A stretch of 64,000 nucleotides of DNA from Arcicella rosea (GCF_040543805.1 NZ_JBEUMS010000009.1:1-64000); one strand, 5' to 3'. Positions 51,501 to 61,350 are shown, numbered from the stretch's first letter. Numbers and translations: made by a program. The notes: a model not told the origin generated them from the letters alone.

Positions 51501-52734
51501 TAGCAATGGCTAATTTTGTCGCATCTTGCGAAACCTTTAAATAGCCTTCTGCTTTTTCTGGAGAATCTATCGTTGAACCAATATTAATGGTTTTTGAAAT
51601 AGAAATTCCATTTTTAGTAACACGATACATTCTATAAGTATTGTTACTATAATCATGAGAAATTACCCAATAAGTTGAGTCTTTTTTAACAAAAGTTGAG
51701 ATTAGACTTTCGGTAGAAGAAACGTCATCTAAAGGTAAATTTTTGGCAATTACTTTCCCTTTCCCTTCATTCATTCGAATATCAACAATTGAATAGGTTA
51801 GTTTTTTTTGTCCATTAATTTCTGTCGTCGTAAAAATATAATAATAAGACTGGCAACCCTGACAACTAGGCTGTGGCACAATTACGGCAGATTGTGTTGA
51901 AAAGGAGCTTCCCTTCAAGGTATCAGTAGGAAATACGGCTTGCATTTCCGTCCCATCTTTATCATATACTTTTCGTCCATCTGTATAAAAAAGTAAATTA
52001 CCATTTTGGTCAGCTATGGATGAAACTCCTTCTACCGTATTTAATTTTCCTTCAGTATCAGCCGTAGCCGAGCCATTTGAAAATTTAATACCAGCATTAT
52101 TACCGAAGTACCAAGAGGTTTCGGCAGGTTTTGGCGGTGGTGGAATACAAAGCTGCACATTGATTTTATTTTGAGCAGAACAGCCCGTAATAGGGTCGGT
52201 TACTTGTACAGAATAACAGCTTGTAGTATCAGCGATTAGTGTTTGAGTAGTTTGACCTTTAGGAAACCAGATGTATTCATATTGTGGTTGAGCTCCTCCA
52301 TTAGGGTAAGGGTTCAATGTAAGAACATCTCCGTTACAAATAGTGGTATCTTGCTGCGAAGGGTTTTTTCCCAAATAGAAAGCTTGCGGTGGCGCAAAAA
52401 TTTCAAATGTTTTGGTATAAGTAACTGGCACACCACTTTCTGTACGAACAAGCGTTACGGTTTTTATGCCTGGAGTAGTGTATAAGTGTGCTGGATTCCT
52501 TAAAGTGGAAGTATTTTTTAGGGTACTGGCAGGGTCACCAAAATCCCATTGCCAAGCTGTAGCTGGAGTAGCAACCAAATCTTTAAAAACGGTTGCAGCG
52601 GTCGTATCTGAACATTCTGATAAACAAGTTTTTGCTACACTGAATTGAGCATGAGCCGTATTTGACCAAGCCCATGTTAAAAAAACAAAGGTGATGAGCA
52701 AAAAAAATCGTTGTATGCTACTAATTCTAAACAT
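48535..52734 (-). CDS. Very large T9SS type B sorting-domain adhesin-like protein
   Basis: A 1399-residue secreted protein with a signal peptide ending AHAQ near residue 30. The N-terminus has a PKD-like domain (WQWDFGDPASTLKNTST). A propeller-like region follows (about 205-590, starting YFGNNAGIKFSNGS), then a series of Ig/PKD-like repeats with Cys pairs and the recurrent words YRWNTGQTT, LWNTGQTTPSI and ILWNTGATTPSI. The last ~85 residues (from VPDIFTPNGDFQNDSFQVF, including LKIYNRWGELLY and EPWDGKYKG) are the type B C-terminal signal that directs export by the type IX system. It is divergent from a PorP/SprF-like gene, its probable dedicated secretion partner. Confidence 0.92.
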   Translation of the reverse strand: MFRISSIQRFFLLITFVFLTWAWSNTAHAQFSVAKTCLSECSDTTAATVFKDLVATPATAWQWDFGDPASTLKNTSTLRNPAHLYTTPGIKTVTLVRTESGVPVTYTKTFEIFAPPQAFYLGKNPSQQDTTICNGDVLTLNPYPNGGAQPQYEYIWFPKGQTTQTLIADTTSCYSVQVTDPITGCSAQNKINVQLCIPPPPKPAETSWYFGNNAGIKFSNGSATADTEGKLNTVEGVSSIADQNGNLLFYTDGRKVYDKDGTEMQAVFPTDTLKGSSFSTQSAVIVPQPSCQGCQSYYYIFTTTEINGQKKLTYSIVDIRMNEGKGKVIAKNLPLDDVSSTESLISTFVKKDSTYWVISHDYSNNTYRMYRVTKNGISISKTINIGSTIDSPEKAEGYLKVSQDATKLAIAIPGGTRNLVELYDFADSTGAITNKKTIDLGPAPPTVYGVEFSPDSKTLFVTMKADTIKKPGTYSSLLRYDLTQGDEVSLAKSKITLDSSKKEYYGSVQLGPDGRIYLAVQGSDTLGVIKLPNDTVSYTNATKVAIDTAYYQRDAFSLNGKTSQLGLPTTTTVVITRGSGVGIMASDTCFGSPSNFQTNHLCEGETFKNTHTDWRFYAGPAPQPNAKGEYVPVGTPVHSVNGGDGDAGLQVSYTFLAPGKYHVFVNMGNKCKPDSLLPPQEFEIFAIPNADLGNDINLCQNTTTLNSGNTLPDSHYFWLIDGSYLPRDTLRTLTATRSGKYTVFVEKNGCIAEDSVKVNLFSAKPFNLPADTTICQNSSFTLSALNAGSSPTSTYLWNTGQTTPSIVVVRPGTYSVIVKESTTNCEVRDQVVVSALPKPTFVVNKTLPSNCNIRDGQIAIQSLSPTDNYTFVWYKDGVLIAGQTRNSIRGLDAGNYRVTIQSRIACDTTFNIPLLALGNTKPNIVVRPTDTYCDVLNDGSIAFTVNANSGIQPITFDLKINGNPDVTIKSGSVGSILVSSRNYLINGLGAGTYTLELEDASGCKHIESPLIIAVRPRTVTTISRPPIECLGETIVLQAVNTAGSILWNTGATTPSINVTQAGIYSVTVIDFTGKCISKANSLVSFKPLPVINVNVPNEICTGTRPVQFTASPATGTWFGSNISSNGLYTPPSLAQNDNVRYELTGANGCVGKVARTITISPSPKVDLGADRDVCRNGIDFIGTNLETGVTYRWNTGQTTNIIYPTQQGRFTLNANLGNCRTTDDIVIRLLPSPFIPLKSEVPLCVPDALPIKLDAGAGEGLTYQWFPGGQNSQIISVSNIGIYTVEVTNTLGCTSRASTNVVDRCEPSILVPDIFTPNGDFQNDSFQVFTAHIRDFDLKIYNRWGELLYTSKRTDEPWDGKYKGVLLKPDSFVWEITYTAEYFPDRGRLKKQGAVTIAW

Positions 52735-53142
52735 TCTTTCGTTATAAAAAATGAAAATACTCTTTGCTTCCGATATAGACAGCTATTATACCTAAAAGGT
52801 TGGATGTTAAAATACTTATTAAAAATATTGATTTTAATGACAAAATCTTCTTTAAATTTAGGCTCTTCTACATTAACATAAACAAAACCATTTGCTTCGT
52901 CCATGAGTTTTTAAAAATGATTTTACAATAGAGGTATTGATTATATCAACGTAATTTAGGGGAATGTAGCGCTTTTTTTAACGAAATTTACTGTTTAAAA
53001 TTATAGAAAACATTAAATAGTACAGATTCGTGTTGGGAAAGTACATTTTGTAGGCTAATTGTTTTTTGGATAAAAATATTTTACTAATATTTAACAGTAT
53101 GATTAATCGCTGATGAAGATACTCATAACCATTCCTAATTCC
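52735..53142. other. Divergent promoter region of the T9SS pair
   Basis: AT-rich, with no open frame or strong inverted repeat. It must carry promoters for both divergent genes, but no clear TAnnTTTG box could be singled out. Confidence 0.4.
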
Positions 53143-54207
53143 ATGTTAAAAAGAAGTTTTCTGTTGATATTGTTCATTATTTTATCTTGGTCTTTTGCAA
53201 AGGCTCAAGATCCACAATATTCACAGTTTTATGCAGCGCCCATGTTTTTAAACCCTGCTTTTGCGGGTTCTGCAAAAGCTCCTAGAGTGAGTTTGAATCA
53301 TAGAAATCAATGGCCATCATTAAGCGCTAATTTTGTTACTTCATCGCTTTCTGCTGATTTGTATTTGGAGAAATTGAAAAGTGGAGTTGGCTTATTACTT
53401 ACTTCCGACCGTCAGTTTACTAATTTAACCACGACTGATATTGGAGCTTTTTACTCTTATCACCTCAAAATAAGTGATGGTCTAAGAGCCAATTTAGGGG
53501 TTCAAGGTTCGTATGTAACCCGTGGAGTAAACTTTGCAGATTATACTTTTGGCGACCAAATTAATACTTATCTGACTACTGGGGCTTATCCTCGTTACTC
53601 TTCCGACCAAATTTTACAAGGTGGAAATAATCTTACTCCACAATTGAAATACTGGGATTTTTCATCAGGAGCAATTGTTTATGGAGAACAATTTTGGGTT
53701 GGCGCATCTGTTCATCATATCAATCAGCCAAATCAATCTTTTTCAAATCAAAATGCAGTTTTACCTGTCAGAATTGGTATTCAAGCAGGTTTTAATATTC
53801 CTTTAGATGATTATATGTTAGGAAATAATTTAGGAGATGCCGTTGACAGAGAGAAAAGTATTACGCCCGTTGTTCATTATAGACGTCAGGGACAATCTGA
53901 CCAATTAGATGTGGGAGCATACTTAACTTACTCGCCAATTGTCATTGGAGCTTGGTACAGAGGAATTCCGATTAAAACATATAAGAAAGATAACACAAGT
54001 ATCATTAGTCACGATGCTTTAGTGTTTTTGGTCGGTTATCGACAAGATAATTTTTCGATTGGTTATAGCTACGATGCTACGATTTCAAGATTAAGTTCGA
54101 CTGGTGGAGCGCATGAATTATCGATTTCATATACTTTCAGCGATTTAATTCAACCGAAGAGAAATGTCCGCCCAAGAAAAGGCGAATTGAAATGTCCGAA
54201 GTTTTAA
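53143..54207 (+). CDS. PorP/SprF-family type IX secretion outer-membrane protein
   Basis: A 354-residue outer-membrane protein of the PorP/SprF family, which helps export or anchor type B cargo such as SprB. After a signal peptide (MLKRSFLLILFIILSWSFAKAQ, cleaved near residue 22) comes the family opening DPQYSQFYAAPMFLNPAFAG and then RNQWPSL. Barrel strands follow, and near the C-terminus DNFSIGYSYDATIS and HELSISYTF. I prefer the inner ATG because it gives a standard signal peptide; the ATG at 53113 adds ten residues. The adjacent 1399-residue protein is its likely client. Confidence 0.92.
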   Translation: MLKRSFLLILFIILSWSFAKAQDPQYSQFYAAPMFLNPAFAGSAKAPRVSLNHRNQWPSLSANFVTSSLSADLYLEKLKSGVGLLLTSDRQFTNLTTTDIGAFYSYHLKISDGLRANLGVQGSYVTRGVNFADYTFGDQINTYLTTGAYPRYSSDQILQGGNNLTPQLKYWDFSSGAIVYGEQFWVGASVHHINQPNQSFSNQNAVLPVRIGIQAGFNIPLDDYMLGNNLGDAVDREKSITPVVHYRRQGQSDQLDVGAYLTYSPIVIGAWYRGIPIKTYKKDNTSIISHDALVFLVGYRQDNFSIGYSYDATISRLSSTGGAHELSISYTFSDLIQPKRNVRPRKGELKCPKF

Positions 54208-54210
54208 CAT

Positions 54211-54257
54211 AAAAAAGCCATCAAAAATTGATTTTAAACAATTTTGATGGCTTTTTT
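54211..54257. terminator. Bidirectional terminator between porP-like and ettA genes
   Basis: AAAAAAGCCATCAAAAATTG and its near-complement around ATTTTAAA, with A and T runs at the two ends. Confidence 0.85.
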
Positions 54258-54275
54258 GCTGAGAATAATGTTGAA

Positions 54276-55946
54276 TTACTCTCCCAACTTCTTATAACGA
54301 ATACGTTTTGGTGTTGCATCGTTACCTAAACGTTTTTTGCGGTTTTCTTCATAATCAGAGAAGTTCCCTTCAAACCAATATACTTGTGAATTCCCTTCAA
54401 AAGCTAAGATATGCGTTGCAATTCTATCTAAGAACCAACGGTCGTGAGAGATGACTACTGCACAACCTCCAAAGTTTTCAAGGGCTTCTTCTAAGGCACG
54501 CAAAGTATTTACGTCCAAATCGTTGGTAGGCTCATCTAGCAAAAGTAAGTTAGCACCTTCTTTCAACATCATCGCTAAGTGAACACGGTTACGTTCTCCA
54601 CCCGAAAGATTACCAATTTTCTTTTCTTGATCAGCTCCGTTAAAGTTAAACTTACTTACATAAGCTCTAGCATTTACTTGTTTCCCTCCTAATAAAGTAT
54701 GTTCTGTCCCACCAGAAATGGTTTCAAAAACAGATTTTTCACCTTTTAATTGGTTATGTTCTTGGTCAACATAAGCCATTTGTACGGTTTCACCTACTTC
54801 AAATGTCCCTGCATCTGGCTGTGCTTGTCCAGTAATCAATTTAAACAATGTTGTTTTACCCGCACCATTTGGCCCGATTACTCCAACAATACCCGCAGGC
54901 GGTAAAGAGAAAGTAAGATTATCAAACAATAACTTATCGCCATAAGCTTTCGTTACATTGTTTACTTCAATTACTTTATTTCCTAATCTTGGCCCAGCAG
55001 GAATGAATAATTCTAATTTATCTTCTTTCTGACGGTTTTCTTCCGACATCAATTTATCGTAAGCTTCCAAACGTGCTTTAGATTTTGCCTGACGTGCTTT
55101 CGGTGCCATGCGTACCCATTCTAATTCACGCTGTAAAGTTTTCTGACGACGAGACTCTGTCTTTTCTTCTTGTGCTAAACGATTTTGTTTTTGCTCTAAC
55201 CAAGAAGAGTAATTTCCTTTCCAAGGAATACCTTCGCCACGGTCTAATTCTAAAATCCATCCCGCTACGTTATCCAAGAAGTAACGGTCGTGAGTTACGG
55301 CAATTACCGTTCCTTTATATTGACGAAGATGTTCTTCTAACCATAATACAGATTCAGCATCTAAGTGGTTGGTAGGTTCATCTAATAACAATACGTCTGG
55401 CTCTTGTAACAACAAACGACATAAAGCCACACGACGTTTTTCACCACCAGAAAGGTTGGCAACATTGGCATCAGAAGGAGGACAACGCAAAGCGTCCATC
55501 GCTCTTTCTAAACGAGTATCCAATTCCCAAGCATTGAAGTGGTCAAGTTTTTCTTGTACTTCGCCTTGGCGTTCTAATAATTTATCAAAATCAGCATCTG
55601 GGTCGCCAAAAGCTTCGTTGATTTCATCAAATTCTTTCAATAAAGCTACAATTTCAGCAACGCCTTCTTCTACTACTTCTTTTACAGTTTTTGTTGGGTC
55701 GAGTTCAGGTTCTTGTTCCAACATTCCTACAGAATAACCAGCCGAAAATACAATGTCGCCAGTGTAGCTTTTGTCTTTACCAGCAATGATTCTTAAAAGA
55801 GAAGATTTCCCTGAGCCATTTAGCCCTAATACGCCAATTTTTGCTCCGTAGAAAAATGATAAGTAAATATTTTTAAGTATTTGTTTTTGGGGTGGAACCG
55901 TTTTAGAAACACGTTCCATAGAAAAAATAATTGTTTCCTGACTCAT
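54276..55946 (-). CDS. ettA: Energy-dependent translational throttle protein EttA (ABC-F)
   Basis: EttA is a ribosome-bound ABC-F ATPase that gates elongation according to energy state. The 556-residue protein has two ABC domains: Walker A GLNGSGKS (41-48) and GPNGAGKT near 356, signatures LSGGEKRRVAL and LSGGERNRVHL, and Walker B segments ending LLLDEPTNHLDAES and LLLDEPTNDLDVNT. The linker (P-site tRNA interaction motif) reads EKTESRRQKTLQRELEWVRM near 260. It lacks membrane segments. The length and the opening IFSMERVSKTVPPQKQILKN match EttA rather than Uup or YheS. Confidence 0.93.
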   Translation of the reverse strand: MSQETIIFSMERVSKTVPPQKQILKNIYLSFFYGAKIGVLGLNGSGKSSLLRIIAGKDKSYTGDIVFSAGYSVGMLEQEPELDPTKTVKEVVEEGVAEIVALLKEFDEINEAFGDPDADFDKLLERQGEVQEKLDHFNAWELDTRLERAMDALRCPPSDANVANLSGGEKRRVALCRLLLQEPDVLLLDEPTNHLDAESVLWLEEHLRQYKGTVIAVTHDRYFLDNVAGWILELDRGEGIPWKGNYSSWLEQKQNRLAQEEKTESRRQKTLQRELEWVRMAPKARQAKSKARLEAYDKLMSEENRQKEDKLELFIPAGPRLGNKVIEVNNVTKAYGDKLLFDNLTFSLPPAGIVGVIGPNGAGKTTLFKLITGQAQPDAGTFEVGETVQMAYVDQEHNQLKGEKSVFETISGGTEHTLLGGKQVNARAYVSKFNFNGADQEKKIGNLSGGERNRVHLAMMLKEGANLLLLDEPTNDLDVNTLRALEEALENFGGCAVVISHDRWFLDRIATHILAFEGNSQVYWFEGNFSDYEENRKKRLGNDATPKRIRYKKLGE

Positions 55947-56501
55947 TGGGTTAATTTATCGTTTAATATAATTAGTTGTCGTTTTATAAAAATTAATAGA
56001 ATGATTTTGTTCTGAAAATAAAACCTTAATCATTCATTCAAAGATAGTATTTTTAATTAAAGCCTCCTTACCTTTCTTGTCAGGTAGTTTAATTATGAGG
56101 CTAAAATTCAATGAATTTTGGGCTGTAATGCTCTTAAAGATTTTTTTAATAAATAATTTAATGGTTTTGAGTGCAATTAATATTCAATTATCCTTTATTT
56201 TGGGCTTGATTTATGCGCTAAAATAAAAATTTACAGAATACATGGATTATGTGGATAAATCATTAGATTTTTTGCTGAAAATCAGTAAATTGCGGAAAAT
56301 TTAGGTGTTAGAAGAGTTTTCATTTTCAAAATTTGTTAATTTTAGAATTTTGAAATTATTTTCAATCAGAATCGTTTCATAACAAATAAGTAAAATAGAA
56401 TTTTAAACAATCACAAAACTACTAAAATAAATTCAACCTAAACCATGAATCTCTTAGAGTTATGAGCCTTGCCAGACACTCTAATCATGTAATGTAAACC
56501 A
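55947..56501. other. 555 bp gene-free region with weak hairpins
   Basis: AGCCTC...GAGGCT (56061-56102), enclosing TTACC and GGTAG, can fold into an imperfect stem. AAAATTC-AAT-GAATTTT follows at 56103-56119. No gene was supported. It contains the upstream region of the DUF349 gene. Confidence 0.4.
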
Positions 56502-57782
56502 ATGGAAAATACAGTTAAGAACTCCGCCGACTATGGCTATTGTAAAGATGGTAAGGTCTATTTAAAAGGATATTCAGAATATCCAGAACGTCAGATTGGT
56601 GTTGTTAGAAACACAGAAGAGGAGGCCCTACAATATTTTGTGAATCGTTTTACGATTGCCGAAAATAAAGTATCCTTACTTTTTGAACAAGTAGAAGAAG
56701 CTCAGAACAAAGGCTCTTATCTTACCAAACTACTTCAACTTCGCAAAAATCTCGTAGAATTTGATGGCTTAGGAAATTTTATGCCCTTGCTTGAACGCTT
56801 GGATGGCTTAGAATTGGAACTAAGAGAGCTTATTTTGCACAACCAAATCAAAAATCTTGAAATTAAAAGAGCTTTGATTGAAGAGTTGAGAGAAGCAAGC
56901 AAGAATGAAGATTGGGCAGTAACTACGGAAACCATTATGGAAATTAAAACCAAATGGTTGAAAACAGGACCTGTTGATAAATCTTTGCAAGATGGCGTTG
57001 AAGAAGAATTCAACGGTATTGTAGATGATTTCTTCGTAAGACGTCGTGAATATTATGCTGAGAAAAACCGCATCATCGACGAAAAACTTGCTACGCTTCA
57101 ACGTATTGTTGACGAAGCTCGTAATTTACGTTATGAAAAAGATGTAGATGCTGGTTTCCTTAAAATCAAGGATTTGCAACGTGAATGGAAAACCATTAGT
57201 CAGGTGCCGCCTAAAAAGCAAAGCCAACTTTGGAAACAATTCAAACGTTCAAGCGATTTCTTCTTTGAGCGCTACAACCGTGAAAAAGGAATTGTATCAA
57301 CACCAAGAGTTGATCCTAGAGTACAACAAATGAAGGATATGACTACCGAATTAGAAGGTTTGTTCAAACAACAAGATTTGATTCCACAAACTTCTGAAAA
57401 GGCAAAAGGATATTTAGTTAAATGGAAAGAGTTATCGGCTCTTGCCAAAAATGTTGATAGAAGTATTGCTGAACGTTTCAGAAATATCTGTGATAAGATT
57501 TTCGAAATGAATTACTTGTTGAGAGTAATTAGCTATCGTCATCCAGCTTTACATGAAAAGCCAAGAATTGAGCAATTGAAAATCATGATTAATCAAATGG
57601 ATTACATGACTAAAAAAGAGAAAAATGAATTGGATTCATTCATCTCTGATGCCAATTATAATGGTCAAATGGGAGACAAATTGGTGATGAATAAAATCAA
57701 CACTCAAAAACGTAAAATCTCGATGAAAGAAACATTATTGATTGAATTCAAGAAAGAACTTGAAATTTTGTTAGATCAATAG
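56502..57782 (+). CDS. DUF349-domain protein
   Basis: A 426-residue, highly helical, charged protein with repeated DUF349 units: EIKTKWLKTGPVDKSLQDGVEEEF near residue 148 (approximate ends), KIKDLQREWKTISQVPPKKQSQLWKQF near 222 (approximate), and a third, more diverged unit with WKELSALAKNVDRSIAERF near 310. DUF349 units are three-helix bundles of unknown function, found in regulators of stress or division. Coiled-coil potential is high near residues 50-110. No membrane or signal segment is visible. The gene is monocistronic with a strong terminator after it. Confidence 0.88.
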   Translation: MENTVKNSADYGYCKDGKVYLKGYSEYPERQIGVVRNTEEEALQYFVNRFTIAENKVSLLFEQVEEAQNKGSYLTKLLQLRKNLVEFDGLGNFMPLLERLDGLELELRELILHNQIKNLEIKRALIEELREASKNEDWAVTTETIMEIKTKWLKTGPVDKSLQDGVEEEFNGIVDDFFVRRREYYAEKNRIIDEKLATLQRIVDEARNLRYEKDVDAGFLKIKDLQREWKTISQVPPKKQSQLWKQFKRSSDFFFERYNREKGIVSTPRVDPRVQQMKDMTTELEGLFKQQDLIPQTSEKAKGYLVKWKELSALAKNVDRSIAERFRNICDKIFEMNYLLRVISYRHPALHEKPRIEQLKIMINQMDYMTKKEKNELDSFISDANYNGQMGDKLVMNKINTQKRKISMKETLLIEFKKELEILLDQ

Positions 57783-57844
57783 TTTTTTAGACTGAAAGAT
57801 AAATGAAGCAAGAAATAAGACTTGTTTCTGAATTGTATAAAATG

Positions 57845-57879
57845 AAAAAGCCTTCTGATGTGAATCGGAAGGCTTTTTT
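57845..57879 (+). terminator. Terminator of the DUF349 gene
   Basis: AAAAAGCCTTC and GAAGGCTTTTTT arms around a 12-base loop, ending in T6. A small palindrome ACGAGTTTCCAACTCGT follows at 57887-57903. Confidence 0.85.
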
Positions 57880-57940
57880 CGTAGTACGAGTTTCCAACTC
57901 GTGAGTGGTTATTCTATTTTTTTACGAGTTGAAAAACGTA

Positions 57941-60900
57941 TTACTGTTGTTTTTCAATTGATTTATAAACAACATCCATTACTTTTCGTCTGATTTTCAG
58001 TGCATTAATTTTATTATTACTTGCCGAAGGATGTACTCTGTTTGAAAGAAAAATAAAAACCAATTCCTTTTCTGGATCTACCCAAACCAAAGTGCCCGTA
58101 TAACCTGAATGCCCATAAGAACTTGGCGAAACCGAAGCCGAAATATAATTACTTTCGCCATCCGCTGGAAGTTTATCCCAGCCCAAAGCTCTGTCACTTT
58201 TTGAAGAAATACTGTTGGTAAATGCGTTGATAGTTTCTTCACTAAAGAATTTTAGCTGATGAATACTTCCTTTTTCAAGATTCATCTCAAATAATTTTAC
58301 TAAATCTGAGGCTGAACTAAACAAGCCTGCATGCCCTGACACGCCTCCCAACATGGCGGCGGTTTGGTCTTGAACGGTTCCTTGTAATTCTTTTCCTCGA
58401 AAAAGTCTATCATTTTCGGTGGGTGCAATTTTGGCTTTTTCTATTTTTTTCAAAGGATTAAATCCTGTTGTTTTCATGCCCAAAGGTTCATACAAGTATG
58501 AATTTGTGAAAACATCCAAACTTTGTCCAAGCATTCTTTCTACAAGATGTTGCATTATCATCAAGCCTAAGTCGCTATAAACATAGCTAAAGCTTCCGTC
58601 TTTATCTCGTTTATTGATTAATGGAGATTTGATGACCCACTTCCAAACAGAATCTCGAATAGCAGTTTTGGCAAACATGCCTTCGGCTACTTCTAATGGA
58701 TATTCCAAAGACTGCGTATCGCTATAATATTCTTTTTTCCAGCCTAAAGGAATGCGTGTTTTTTCCCAAAAAGGAATATAAGCAACCAATCCTGCTTGGT
58801 GCCAGAGAACATCACGAATCGTCATGTTTTCCTTGTTTGTTCCTCTGAGTTCTGGAAGATAAGTAACGATTTTTTCGTCTAAAGCAATCTTCTTTTGGTC
58901 ATAAAGGTACATTACAGCTTGGAGTGTTGCCGATACTTTGGTAACAGAAGCTAAATCATAAACCGTCTGATTCGTTACTGGTGGGCTTGTTAATTCATAC
59001 GCAAGCTGTCCATAGTTTTTATTCAGAATGATTTTTCCTTTTCTGGCAACTAATACTTGGCAACCCGGAAATACTTTCTGACTAATTGATGAAGCAATAA
59101 TTGGGTCGATGCCTTTGAGTACTTCTGGATTCATTCCAACGCTTTCAGGCGTGGCTTTTTCTAATTGGCCTTGTCTTTTAAGCGTAATTCCATCGCCAGC
59201 TTTGTACAGGTTTTCTACCGAAACTGGCAATTTACCAACGGCAGGAATTTGTCCAAAAAGTACTTTTGCCATGGCAGAATAAGCGGCATCGTCGTCTTCG
59301 TAACCACAAACTAGATTAGATACTTCAGGAAAGTATTTTAAACTATAAGGATTCCCAAATACGCAGACTACTACGTTGGCAGTTTTTTTCTCAAGTCTTT
59401 TGATAAAATCTTGTACGCCAAAAGTCAAATCTAATCTGCTAGCAGATTTTTTATTGATGTTATGAACACTTAGAATAACGGTTTGAGTTGAATCTACATT
59501 TTTTAATACTTCATTGAAAAAGCTTTCATCGTTTTTATTTACATTCGAATACTGTGGCATCGACGTAAAAGAAGCCAATGCTTGTTGAAAACGATTGTTT
59601 GAAGCAATATCCAAACTGACCGAAACCAATTTGTTATTTTCAGTTGAAAGCGGTAAAAGCTTTCTTGTATCTTTCACAACGGTAATCGCATTCTCAAATA
59701 ATTCTTGCTTGATTTGCTGTGCCTCAGGCGTATGTAATTCTTGATATAAATTATTGGTTTCAATGTATTTGAAGCGATTCAAACCGACCCAATATTTAGC
59801 ATGAAGTATTTTTTTGACACGGTTATCAATTTCGGTTTGTAGAATTACACCCGATTGAATGGCATCTTTAATCTTACTGATGCCCTCTGGAATATTTTCG
59901 GAGTACAATAAAATGTCATTTCCAGCGATAAATGCCTGTAAATCAATTTCTCCAGATGAAACTCCTTTGCCACTACGCACGCCTTTCATATTCAAGGCAT
60001 CGGTAATGACCAAGCCTTTGAAACCCATTTCTTTTTTCAATAAATTGGTAATGATACTTTGTGAAAGCGTAGCTGGACGCCAGTCATAGAAAGGAATTTG
60101 TAAATGACCAACGATAACACTTTTGATAGAATCTTCAATGAGTTGTTTAAAAGGCACTAGCTCAATATCGTGCATACGTTCGAAACCATACGATACTTGT
60201 GGTAAAGTAAAATGCGAATCGCTATGCGTATCGCCATGACCTGGAAAATGTTTTGCACAAGCCAAAAGTTGATTGTTCTGCATGCCTTTCATATAGGCAC
60301 TACTTTTGGCGGCAACATTTTCGGCAATTTCACCAAAAGAGCGGAAGCCAATTACTGGATTTTGAGGATTAGAATTAATATCAACGACAGGAGCAAAGTT
60401 TAGGTGAATCCCCAACCGTTTGCATTGACGGGCAATTTCTGTACCCATGTCGTAAATTAATGAATTATCCTGAATCGCCCCCAAAGTAATTTGTTTAGGG
60501 AAAGCCATTGTAGCGTTTACACGCATTGCCAAACCCCATTCTCCATCAATACCCACCAACAAAGGAATTTTTGTAGTTGATTGAAAACGGTTATTCAGGT
60601 TGGCATAAGAAGTGGGTTCGCCTTGAAAAAATATCAAGCCACCGATATAATTATGTTGAATTAGATTTTCGAGTTTTTTAAAATGTGCTTCTCCATGCGT
60701 TGGATTGACCGCCACCATGAAAAATTGACCAATTTTTTGGTCATTATCCATTGAAGTGAAAATACTATCAACCCATTGATTTTCTAATAACTGACTATGA
60801 TTGATGAATTTAGGAGCTTGAAGTACACGAGTTTTTTTGACAATTTTCTTGTCATTCAACACCTTCTTTTCCGTTTTTGAAAAAGGCAAAAACGTATTAT

Positions 60901-60982
60901 TTAAAGCTCCTATGGGTGAACTTTTGATGGCAAACCAAAGGAGTATAAGTGTGAGCAAAAACAATGAAAATTGCTTATACAT
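57941..60982 (-). CDS. Glycoside hydrolase family 3 fused to class C beta-lactamase-like serine hydrolase
   Basis: A 1013-residue two-enzyme fusion with an N-terminal membrane segment (LFLLTLILLWFAI). Residues about 70-600 are a GH3 NagZ-like beta-N-acetylhexosaminidase with KHFPGHGDTHSDSHFTLPQV near 246, the His-Asp-type motif, and VITDALNMKGV near 327 carrying the nucleophile Asp. Residues about 610-1005 are a serine hydrolase with SxxK in ASVTKVSAT near 680, YxN-type YVYSDLG near 800 and HSGYTG near 960. Bacteroidota commonly carry this fusion. Cleaving peptidoglycan-derived sugars and peptides in the envelope is the likely role (inference). Confidence 0.9.
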   Translation of the reverse strand: MYKQFSLFLLTLILLWFAIKSSPIGALNNTFLPFSKTEKKVLNDKKIVKKTRVLQAPKFINHSQLLENQWVDSIFTSMDNDQKIGQFFMVAVNPTHGEAHFKKLENLIQHNYIGGLIFFQGEPTSYANLNNRFQSTTKIPLLVGIDGEWGLAMRVNATMAFPKQITLGAIQDNSLIYDMGTEIARQCKRLGIHLNFAPVVDINSNPQNPVIGFRSFGEIAENVAAKSSAYMKGMQNNQLLACAKHFPGHGDTHSDSHFTLPQVSYGFERMHDIELVPFKQLIEDSIKSVIVGHLQIPFYDWRPATLSQSIITNLLKKEMGFKGLVITDALNMKGVRSGKGVSSGEIDLQAFIAGNDILLYSENIPEGISKIKDAIQSGVILQTEIDNRVKKILHAKYWVGLNRFKYIETNNLYQELHTPEAQQIKQELFENAITVVKDTRKLLPLSTENNKLVSVSLDIASNNRFQQALASFTSMPQYSNVNKNDESFFNEVLKNVDSTQTVILSVHNINKKSASRLDLTFGVQDFIKRLEKKTANVVVCVFGNPYSLKYFPEVSNLVCGYEDDDAAYSAMAKVLFGQIPAVGKLPVSVENLYKAGDGITLKRQGQLEKATPESVGMNPEVLKGIDPIIASSISQKVFPGCQVLVARKGKIILNKNYGQLAYELTSPPVTNQTVYDLASVTKVSATLQAVMYLYDQKKIALDEKIVTYLPELRGTNKENMTIRDVLWHQAGLVAYIPFWEKTRIPLGWKKEYYSDTQSLEYPLEVAEGMFAKTAIRDSVWKWVIKSPLINKRDKDGSFSYVYSDLGLMIMQHLVERMLGQSLDVFTNSYLYEPLGMKTTGFNPLKKIEKAKIAPTENDRLFRGKELQGTVQDQTAAMLGGVSGHAGLFSSASDLVKLFEMNLEKGSIHQLKFFSEETINAFTNSISSKSDRALGWDKLPADGESNYISASVSPSSYGHSGYTGTLVWVDPEKELVFIFLSNRVHPSASNNKINALKIRRKVMDVVYKSIEKQQ

Positions 60983-61350
60983 TTGATGAATTAATGGTTG
61001 ATATACAAGTAAAAAAGATACAAACTTACAATAAATTTAACGCTTATTAAACAGGAAGAGGAAATTTGGATTATATAAAAATCGCTTACATAAATAGTAA
61101 AAGAAGTTTGAGGAAGATGGGAAATTATAAATTGAAAATGTTTTATCATTTAAGATAATAACGAAGAATCGCTGTGTTTATTCGGAAAGATAATCTATTT
61201 AAGTTTGAGGGATAATAAAGAAGCTAAACCTTAATTATTTGATAAAAAGAATCAATAGGTATTTTAAGGAGAATTGTAAAAATTGAGGGTTCAAAAAATA
61301 TCACATTAGGCCTCAAAGGATAATTATTATCAACCCGAAAAACAAACAAA
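60983..61350. other. Divergent gene-free region
   Basis: 368 bases between the GH3 fusion and the TonB-dependent receptor, AT-rich, with no credible frame, palindrome or promoter I could single out. Confidence 0.4.

Noticed and set aside
56445..56465. Leader peptide MNLLEL upstream of the DUF349 gene
   Set aside because: Six codons with two Leu codons and no attenuator-type hairpins downstream; such short frames are expected by chance.
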